DNA from: Pseudomonadota bacterium
Lineage (GTDB): Bacteria > Pseudomonadota > Alphaproteobacteria > UBA8366 > JADFVY01
Direction: 5' to 3'
NCBI GenBank assembly: GCA_015222795.1
Contig: JADFVY010000391.1
Coordinates: 1-5,254 of the forward strand
DNA: 5,254 nucleotides
Position numbers and translations under genes: made by a program. The notes beneath the pieces were generated by a model. The model was not told the origin of the DNA. It made no database searches and saw only the letters and a program-made list of their open reading frames with translations. The stretch's first letter is position 1; the number at the start of each line of letters is the position of its first letter. Shown here piece by piece: positions 1 through 4,807 of the stretch.

Positions 1-50
1 GCCCGGCATCGCGGCGCGACCTTCTCCTAACCGGAGGAAAACACAAGCCT

Positions 51-530
51 GTGAAAACAACAACATATTCCGGGCCAGACTCTAAGGACAAGCGCCCCTA
101 CAAGACAAACGCCGGCGCGCATTTCCGCCACGAGGCCGCCCGCAACGCCCATGCGCCGGGCTTTTATCTGCATATGGAGCCGGACGGCGTGTTCGCGGCG
201 GCCGGCTTATGGCATCCCGACGGCCCGGCGCTGGCAAAAATCCGTAACGCCATCGTCGACGACCCGGCCGGATGGCGCAAGGTCACGTCGGGCAAGGCGC
301 TGGGCCCGCGCGGCGAACTGGCGGGGGAGTCGCTGAAACGCCCGCCGCGCGGCTTCGACCCGGACCACCCGCTGATCGAGGACCTGAAACGCACGGATTT
401 CTTCGCGCTGGCCCGCTTTACCGAGGAAGAAGCCTGCGCCCCCGGTTTCATGGATGAATTCGGGAAAGCCTGCCACACCCTGGCGCCGATGACCCGGTTC
501 CTGACGAAATCGCTGGAGCTATCCTGGTAG
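51..530 (+). CDS. DUF2461 family protein, N-terminally truncated or frameshifted
   Basis: The 159-residue product matches the middle and C-terminal part of DUF2461 proteins (molecular function unknown). Visible family landmarks are SKDKRPYKTN (about residues 11-20), the HFRHE and GFYLH segments, the glycine/tryptophan block AAGLWHPDGPAL, SLKRPPRGFDPDHP (about 94-107) and a hydrophobic C-terminus. Family members are usually about 220 residues, so roughly the first 60-70 are absent, including the conserved segment that normally leads into SKDK. The start given is a GTG at 51 with GGAGG at 33-37, a long 13-nt spacing. The same frame is open to the left edge but codes nothing DUF2461-like there. 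Residues 1-10 do not fit the family, and their A-rich codons differ from the GC-rich rest. It may be a pseudogene, a 5'-truncated gene, or carry a sequencing error near 70-85. Family assignment is firm; intactness is doubtful. Confidence 0.75.
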   Translation: MKTTTYSGPDSKDKRPYKTNAGAHFRHEAARNAHAPGFYLHMEPDGVFAAAGLWHPDGPALAKIRNAIVDDPAGWRKVTSGKALGPRGELAGESLKRPPRGFDPDHPLIEDLKRTDFFALARFTEEEACAPGFMDEFGKACHTLAPMTRFLTKSLELSW

Positions 531-586
531 GGGGCGCGGTTTACGCGGGCCATCTTAATGATCCGATAAGACATGTTGTGGCAGAC

Positions 587-614
587 TTGCACAGTTTGTG
601 GTTGCAACTGTAAA
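587..614 (+). promoter_or_regulatory. Possible sigma70-type promoter for the TPR gene
   Basis: TTGCAC at 587-592 and TGTAAA at 609-614 are separated by 16 nt, a plausible -35/-10 pair. Transcription would begin around 620, just before the ATG at 630. An inverted repeat, ACAGTT (591-596) and AACTGT (606-611), sits between and across the two boxes and could be an operator or chance. The segment is clearly more AT-rich than its surroundings. This is inference from motif matching only. Confidence 0.3.
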
Positions 615-629
615 AAACGGATAAAAATC

Positions 630-1370
630 ATGCCCCTGTTAGCCGGTCTTGCCCTGGCGCTGGACGCCGTCTGCATCATCCATGCGCTGCGCGCGCGCCA
701 GCCCTATTATTGGTACATGATAATCTTCACCCTGCCGGGGATCGGCGCGGGAATCTATTTCTTTTCCGAAATCCTGCCCGACCTCGCGCACAGCCGCGCC
801 GCGCGCGAGGCCGCGTCGGACCTGGGCCGGGTGATCGATCCGGCCAAGGAAATCCGCGAGGCGACCGGCGCGCTGCGTCTGTCGGACACGGCGGAAAACC
901 GCAAGAGGCTGGCCGAGGCGCTATGTGCGACCGAACGCTACGACGAGGCGCGCACGCTATACGAAACCGCGCTGGAAGGGGCCCATGCCGGCGACCCGGC
1001 ATTGATGATGGGGCTGACCCGTTCGCTGTTCGGGCTGAAGGACTACGCCGGCGTTTGCGATACGCTGGACCAACTGCGCGAGGCCAATCCCGATTTCGAA
1101 TCGGCCGAGGGTCACATGCTCTATGCCCGCAGCCGCGAGGGGATGGGCGATCTGGACCAGGCCGCCGTCGAATTCGAGACGCTGTCCGGCTATTACCCGG
1201 GCGAGGAGGCGCGCTGCCGCCATGGCCTGCTGTTGCAGCGCCTGGGCCAGGTGGACGACGCCCGCGCTACATTCGAGGCGGTCATAGTCTCGGTCGAGAC
1301 CGCGCCCAAAACCTATTTCCGCGCCCAGCGCGACTGGTACCAGGTGGCCAAGAGCAACCTGCCGGATTGA
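630..1370 (+). CDS. Membrane-anchored tetratricopeptide repeat (TPR) protein
   Basis: The 246-residue protein starts with two hydrophobic segments, about residues 1-20 and 27-48. The second (PYYWYMIIFTLPGIGAGIYF) resembles the membrane hairpin of the PLDc_N type seen at the N-terminus of cardiolipin synthases. A charged linker follows, then about four TPR-like helical pairs: roughly 88-121 (with RYDEARTLYETAL), 123-156, 158-191 (with GDLDQAAVEFE) and 193-226 (with GQVDDARATFEAV). TPRs are protein-protein interaction scaffolds, so an assembly or envelope role is likely, but no partner is evident. An in-frame ATG at 573 would add 19 residues rich in cysteine and lysine (CTVCGCNCKKR). I prefer 630 because the hydrophobic segment then begins at the N-terminus and the possible promoter at 587-614 would lie inside the longer form. 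No good Shine-Dalgarno precedes 630. The gene converges on the GGT-like gene. Confidence 0.85.
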   Translation: MPLLAGLALALDAVCIIHALRARQPYYWYMIIFTLPGIGAGIYFFSEILPDLAHSRAAREAASDLGRVIDPAKEIREATGALRLSDTAENRKRLAEALCATERYDEARTLYETALEGAHAGDPALMMGLTRSLFGLKDYAGVCDTLDQLREANPDFESAEGHMLYARSREGMGDLDQAAVEFETLSGYYPGEEARCRHGLLLQRLGQVDDARATFEAVIVSVETAPKTYFRAQRDWYQVAKSNLPD

Positions 1371-1374
1371 GGAC

Positions 1375-1530
1375 GGCGCCAACGAGCGACCTCGTCCTTC
1401 GAGACGCCCTTGTCAGGGCTCCTCAGGATGAGGCTTCAAAATATGATTTTTCATGAGAAACAAACATTTATGCCCTCATCCTGAGGAGCGGCGAAGCCGC
1501 GTCTCGAAGGACGAGGTCGCTCGGCGCCAA
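1375..1530. repeat. 8-bp direct repeat GGCGCCAA flanking palindrome copy 1
   Basis: GGCGCCAA occurs at 1375-1382 and again at 1523-1530, exactly bracketing the palindromic element (the last base of the element's outer stem, 1523, is shared with the right repeat). This is what a target-site duplication would look like. The core GGCGCC is itself palindromic and common in GC-rich DNA, and copy 2 has no comparable flanking repeat, so chance is a real alternative. Confidence 0.35.
1383..1523. repeat. Compound palindromic intergenic repeat, copy 1
   Basis: A nested inverted repeat lies between two convergent genes. The outer stem is 1383-1405 paired with 1501-1523 (23 bp, perfect). Inside it are two small arm hairpins, gccct-tgtc-agggc (1406-1419) and gcggc-gaa-gccgc (1488-1500), then an inner perfect 16-bp stem, 1418-1433 paired with 1474-1489 (CCTCATCCTGAGGAGC on the right arm). 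The centre is a 40-nt AT-rich loop, 1434-1473. Each half can also fold alone: CCTCGTCCT at 1390-1398 with AGGATGAGG at 1425-1433, and CCTCATCCT at 1474-1482 with AGGACGAGG at 1508-1516, one mismatch each. The element is therefore two inverted REP-like units, a BIME-like arrangement. In this position it could end transcription from both sides. There is no U-tract, so a classical intrinsic terminator is not claimed. Confidence 0.9.
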
Positions 1531-1557
1531 ACCGCATAATTCACGACGATCGCCCCT

Positions 1558-3147
1558 CTAAAACCCCATCGCCGCGCCGTCGCTGCGCGGGTCGCTGGCG
1601 CCTTCCAGCAGGCCGTCGGGATGGCTCACCACCGCGCCCGCATGGCCCAGCAGATCGTCGAAGGGGCCGACCAGTTCGACCTCGTGGCCGGCGTCGCGCA
1701 GGGCCTGGACGAGTTCCGGGTCGAAACGGCTCTCCAGCTTCAGGGACATCGAAACATCGCCCCAGGTGCGGCCCAGCAGCCAGCGCGGGGCGGTGATCGC
1801 CTGCTGTAATCCCTGGCCGAACATCACATGGCGGCTGAACACCGCGGACTGGCTCTGCGGCTGGCCCTCGCCGCCCATGTTGCCGTAAACCATCACCCGG
1901 CCATCGGCGAGCCGCGCCAGCGCCGGGTTCAGCGTGTGGAAGGGCTTGCGGCCGGGCATAAGCGGGTTGGGCGCATTCGCATCCAGCGAGAAGCTGATGC
2001 CGCGGTTCTGCCACAGGAATCCGGCCTCGCCCAGCACCACCCCGGAACCGAATTCCCAATAGGTGCTCTGGATATAACTGACCGCCCTGCCCTCGCCGTC
2101 GATGGCGCCCATCCAGATCGTATCCCCCGGCGCGGCTGGTTGCGGCCAGGGCAGTGCCGTGGTGCGATCGATTTTCGCGGCCTCGGAATCCAGGAAGGCG
2201 GGATCCAGGAATTCGGCGGCCTGGCGCGTCATATAGGCCGGATCGGTAACGTAACGATCGCGCACCAGGAAGGCGCGCTTGGTCGCCTCGACGAGGCCGT
2301 GGATATGGTCGAAACCTTCGCCCTCGCTGACGCCCAGCCGGTCGAACAGGGCCAGGATCATCAGCGAGGCCAGCCCCTGGGTCGGCGGCGTCATGTTGTA
2401 GAGAGTTCCGGCGGAGATTTCCGCCGACAGCGGCGTCACGCGTTGCGCCCGGTGCGCGGCCAGGTCTTCGGCCGAGACGGGACTGCCGGCGGCAGCCAGG
2501 TCCTTCGCGATTACGGCCGCCAGATCGCCGCGGTAAAAATCGTCGAGGCCGGCGCGGCCGAGCTGTTCCAGCGTCGCGGCCAGGCGCGGCTGGGTAAGCT
2601 TCATGCCCTCGCGCGGCAATTCACCATCGATCAGGTAACTTTCAAGGAAGCCCGGCGAATCCTTTAGCCCGTCGAACTTGGTCCGGGTCAGGGTCTCCTG
2701 CCCCGCCGTCACCGCAACGCCGTCACGGCCGTGGCGCACGGCGTCTTCCATCAGGCGCGCCAGGGGCAGCCCGCCGCCCCAGCCGGCCGAGACATCCAGC
2801 GCCTCCCGCCAGCCCGACACCGCGCCAGCCGCCGTCAGCGCCGCCAGCGGCCCGCGCTCGGGAATCGCCTCATAACCTTGCTCGCGGTAGAATTCAGGTG
2901 TCGCCGCCCCGGCCGCCGCGCCGCAGGCGTCGATGCCGATCACATCCTCGCCCGGCGCCGAGATCAGCCAGAAGCCGTCGCCGCCGATACTGTTCATGTG
3001 GGGATAGACCACGGCGATCGCCGCCGCCATGGCAACCATCGCCTCGACCGCGTTGCCGCCGTCCTTGAGCACGGCAAGCCCGGCCTCGGACGCCAGATGA
3101 TGCGGCGCGGTCACCATGCCCCGATAGGCGCGTCTGGTTTTCAGCAT
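1558..3147 (-). CDS. Gamma-glutamyltransferase-family Ntn hydrolase (YwrD/HpxW-like), cytoplasmic
   Basis: The 529-residue protein has the GGT fold and should self-cleave before a threonine to give subunits of about 342 and 187 residues. The likely nucleophile is T343 in GDTIWMGAID, which aligns with the TTHYSVVD site of E. coli GGT. Other landmarks are MVTAPHHLAS (11-20), GGNAVEA (30-36), HMNSIGGDGFW (50-60), STYWEFGSG (361-369), MPGRKPFHTLNPALA (397-411) and GNMGGEGQPQSQ (422-433). There is no signal peptide, unlike periplasmic GGT. Residues that hold the glutamyl alpha-carboxylate in E. coli GGT are not conserved: the R114 region reads GAAAGAATPEFY, and the SS pair of MLSSMSP reads HT (404-405). 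From memory this pattern and length fit the group containing B. subtilis YwrD and oxamate amidohydrolase HpxW, so an amidohydrolase role is more likely than glutathione breakdown. The ATG at 3147 has only a weak upstream GGA. Exact substrate is unknown. Confidence 0.88.
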   Translation of the reverse strand: MLKTRRAYRGMVTAPHHLASEAGLAVLKDGGNAVEAMVAMAAAIAVVYPHMNSIGGDGFWLISAPGEDVIGIDACGAAAGAATPEFYREQGYEAIPERGPLAALTAAGAVSGWREALDVSAGWGGGLPLARLMEDAVRHGRDGVAVTAGQETLTRTKFDGLKDSPGFLESYLIDGELPREGMKLTQPRLAATLEQLGRAGLDDFYRGDLAAVIAKDLAAAGSPVSAEDLAAHRAQRVTPLSAEISAGTLYNMTPPTQGLASLMILALFDRLGVSEGEGFDHIHGLVEATKRAFLVRDRYVTDPAYMTRQAAEFLDPAFLDSEAAKIDRTTALPWPQPAAPGDTIWMGAIDGEGRAVSYIQSTYWEFGSGVVLGEAGFLWQNRGISFSLDANAPNPLMPGRKPFHTLNPALARLADGRVMVYGNMGGEGQPQSQSAVFSRHVMFGQGLQQAITAPRWLLGRTWGDVSMSLKLESRFDPELVQALRDAGHEVELVGPFDDLLGHAGAVVSHPDGLLEGASDPRSDGAAMGF

Positions 3148-3186
3148 GTTGCGATTTCCAGCGGGAGGGTTGGCGTCGAGTGCGGC

Positions 3187-3329
3187 GCGACCTCGTCCTT
3201 CGAGACGCGGCTGCGCCGCTCCTCAGGATGAGGCTTCGATGCTTTTGCCTGCATCATCAAAATGAGACTCCAACACCTGTATCCTCATCCTGAGGAGCCC
3301 CGGAGGGGCGTCTCGAAGGACGAGGTCGC
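3187..3329. repeat. Compound palindromic intergenic repeat, copy 2
   Basis: This is the same element as the one at 1383-1523, now between the zeta-subunit and GGT-like genes, both on the minus strand. The outer stem is 3187-3206 with 3310-3329 (20 bp, perfect). The arm hairpins are gcggc-tgc-gccgc (3207-3219) and gcccc-gga-ggggc (3297-3309). The inner stem is 3218-3233 with 3283-3298 (16 bp, perfect, same sequence as copy 1). The central loop, 3234-3282, is unrelated to that of copy 1 apart from its first few bases and contains its own small hairpin, gatgc/gcatc (3238-3242 with 3251-3255). The element ends 39 bp upstream of the GGT-like ATG and begins 24 bp after the zeta stop. It could therefore end or attenuate read-through, or form a structured 5' leader for the GGT-like mRNA. 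These roles are inferred from position. Confidence 0.9.
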
Positions 3330-3353
3330 TCCGCCATTTCAATTCAACGAGGG

Positions 3354-3680
3354 TCAGCCCTGATCCTCGGCGATCTGTTTCACGGCTTCCTCGTGGCAGC
3401 GCTCCATCTCGACGCGGATCATATGTTCCGAGATGTCGAGGCCCTTGGCGGTCAGATCGGCCAGCACCTTTTCGACCACGTCGTCCTGGCCCGGCTTTTC
3501 GAAATCGGAGACCACGACTTCCTTGGCGTAGGCGTCCGCGTCCTCGCCGGTGATGCCCATCTTGTCGGCAGCCCACAGGCCGACCAGCTTGCAGCGGCGC
3601 GCATTCGCCTTGAAGGCGCGCTCCTGGTCCAGCTTGTACTTGCCTTCGAATGCCTTTTCGCGTTCGTCGAATTTGCTCAT
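3354..3680 (-). CDS. F1F0-ATP synthase inhibitor zeta subunit (DUF1476 family)
   Basis: The 108-residue protein is a full-length member of DUF1476, characterised in Paracoccus denitrificans as the zeta subunit that binds F1-ATPase and blocks its hydrolysis direction in Alphaproteobacteria. The N-terminus MSKFDEREKAFEGKYKLDQE matches the inhibitory segment (family pattern F-D-x-R-E-x-A-F-E-x-K). The four-helix core follows with ARRCKLVGLWAADKMG (27-42), DADAYAKEVVVSDFEKPG (47-64) and ISEHMIRVEMERC (83-95). I chose the ATG at 3680 over an in-frame ATG at 3737: the family starts here, AGGGAG (complement of 3691-3696) lies 10 nt upstream, and the extra residues have no family match. No ATP synthase genes are nearby. 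It lies 79 bp downstream of the quinone oxidoreductase on the same strand. Family call is very secure; inhibition here is inferred from homology. Confidence 0.93.
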   Translation of the reverse strand: MSKFDEREKAFEGKYKLDQERAFKANARRCKLVGLWAADKMGITGEDADAYAKEVVVSDFEKPGQDDVVEKVLADLTAKGLDISEHMIRVEMERCHEEAVKQIAEDQG

Positions 3681-3716
3681 GAAAACGGTTCTCCCTAGCG
3701 AATGGATGTTGCGACT

Positions 3717-3745
3717 TATGTAGCCAATGCCCCGCACCCGTTCAA
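3717..3745 (-). promoter_or_regulatory. Possible promoter for the zeta-subunit gene
   Basis: Read on the minus strand, TTGAAC (complement of 3740-3745) and TACATA (complement of 3717-3722) are separated by 17 nt. The -35 match is fair and the -10 match is weak. This would place a start near 3710, about 30 nt before the ATG at 3680. It would let the zeta gene be expressed independently of the upstream quinone oxidoreductase. No terminator-like hairpin is seen in the 79-bp gap, so co-transcription also remains possible. Confidence 0.3.
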
Positions 3746-3759
3746 GCGAATACCTACCG

Positions 3760-4749
3760 TCAATCGACCGTCAAGAGTATCTTGCCCCGCGACTGGCGCG
3801 CCTCCATGGCCTCGTGGGCCCGCCTTGCCTCCTCCAACGGATATTCGCGGTCGATGGAGACCACCAGCTTTCCGCCCGCCGCGGCGCGAAACAGGTCGCC
3901 GGCGCGCAGGCCGATTTCATCCGCGTCCACCAGATAGTCGGCCAGATGCGGGCGGGTGAAATAGACCGACCCGGCCTCGGCCAGTTCCAGCGGATCGACA
4001 CTGTCGACCATGCCCGAACTGCCGCCGAACAGTATGCAGGTGCCACGCCGCTTCAGGCTTCGGATACTGCGCGGCAGCGTGTCCTTGCCGACCGAATCAT
4101 AGACCACGTCCACGCCCCTGCCGTTGGTGAGATCGCGCGCCAGCGGCTGGAAATCCTCCTCGGTATAAATGATGCAATAATCCGCGCCGCGCGCATTGGC
4201 GATCTCCGCCTTTTCCTTGCTGCCGACGGTGGCGATCACGATGGCGCCGCGCATCTTGGCGAGCTGCACCAGCAACTGTCCGACCCCGCCCGACGCCGCA
4301 TGCACCAGGCAGAACTCGCCCTTCTTCAGGGGATAGGCGGAATGGGTCAGGTAATGGGCCGTCATGCCCTGCAGCATCAGCGCCGCGGCCACCGGCATCG
4401 GCACGCCGGGCGGCACCCCGACCAGCCGCCAGGCCGGCACCACCGCATATTCCGCGTAACTGCCGCGCGCCAGACACCAGGCGACGAGTTCGCCCACGCG
4501 ATGGCTGGTGACGCCTTCGCCCAGCGCCACGATCTCGCCCGCGCCTTCCATGCCCAGCACCATGGGCAGCGGTGTCTCGTAGGTGTCGGAGCGCTTGTAG
4601 GCGCCGCTTCGCATATAGATGTCGATGAAGTTCACGCCGGCGCAGGCGACCTTGACCAGCACCTCGCCGGGCCCCGGCCCCGGGCGGGCAACATCCATCA
4701 GCTCCAGATTACCGGCGCCGCCGAATTCCTTTATGCCGATTGCCTTCAT
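3760..4749 (-). CDS. Zinc-free NADPH:quinone oxidoreductase-type MDR enzyme
   Basis: The 329-residue protein is a full-length, zinc-free medium-chain dehydrogenase/reductase of the quinone oxidoreductase (zeta-crystallin/Qor) family, which uses NADPH to reduce quinones or other alpha,beta-unsaturated carbonyls. The GroES-like catalytic domain covers about 1-115 and 295-329, with GVNFIDIYMRSG (38-49) and the family signature around GMEGAGEIVALGEGV (66-80). The Rossmann domain covers about 120-270, with the cofactor loop AASGGVGQ (151-158), SKEKAEIA (177-184, with lysines that may contact the NADPH phosphate), GVDVVYDSVG (212-221) and ILFGGSSG (239-246). The structural-zinc cysteines of alcohol dehydrogenases are absent. 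The usual GDRV reads GELV (86-89). The ATG at 4749 has AAAAGG (complement of 4755-4760) 5 nt upstream. It is divergent from the NRDE gene. Exact substrate cannot be told from sequence. Confidence 0.9.
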   Translation of the reverse strand: MKAIGIKEFGGAGNLELMDVARPGPGPGEVLVKVACAGVNFIDIYMRSGAYKRSDTYETPLPMVLGMEGAGEIVALGEGVTSHRVGELVAWCLARGSYAEYAVVPAWRLVGVPPGVPMPVAAALMLQGMTAHYLTHSAYPLKKGEFCLVHAASGGVGQLLVQLAKMRGAIVIATVGSKEKAEIANARGADYCIIYTEEDFQPLARDLTNGRGVDVVYDSVGKDTLPRSIRSLKRRGTCILFGGSSGMVDSVDPLELAEAGSVYFTRPHLADYLVDADEIGLRAGDLFRAAAGGKLVVSIDREYPLEEARRAHEAMEARQSRGKILLTVD

Positions 4750-4807
4750 GATTACCTTTTCCCGATCCGTTGGTGCCCATCACGATCTTCTATGCTAATC
4801 AGCACAC
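4750..4807. promoter_or_regulatory. Divergent promoter region between the quinone oxidoreductase and NRDE genes
   Basis: This 58-bp spacer must hold signals for both genes. On the plus strand, TTGGTG (4770-4775) and TATGCT (4791-4796), 15 nt apart, are candidate -35/-10 boxes. They would start transcription at about 4803-4808, at or almost at the NRDE ATG. A small dyad, TGCT-aatc-AGCA (4793-4804), overlaps the -10 box and could be an operator. No convincing minus-strand promoter is visible. The two promoters would have to overlap, so the genes may be co-regulated. All of this is inferred from short motifs. Confidence 0.35.

Noticed and set aside
1..30. Possible 3' end of an upstream gene in the first forward frame, stopping at TAA 28-30
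   Set aside because: Only nine codons are visible and they match nothing recognisable, so a gene cannot be supported.
535..547. CGCG-gttta-CGCG as a terminator after the DUF2461 gene
   Set aside because: The stem is only 4 bp and no T-tract follows; such short CG palindromes are expected by chance here.
1828..2667. Plus-strand open frame of 279 codons opposite the GGT-like gene
   Set aside because: Its composition is that of an antisense shadow, with no domain and no credible start signal; the minus-strand protein explains the region fully.
1383..3329. The two ~140-bp repeats as a CRISPR array or IS ends
   Set aside because: There are only two copies 1.66 kb apart, each an internal palindrome with no short regular spacers. 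The DNA between them holds a housekeeping-type enzyme gene and no transposase.
3223..3576. Minus-strand frame overlapping both repeat copy 2 and the zeta gene
   Set aside because: It runs out of frame through a well-supported zeta subunit and through a palindromic repeat; its product has no family features.
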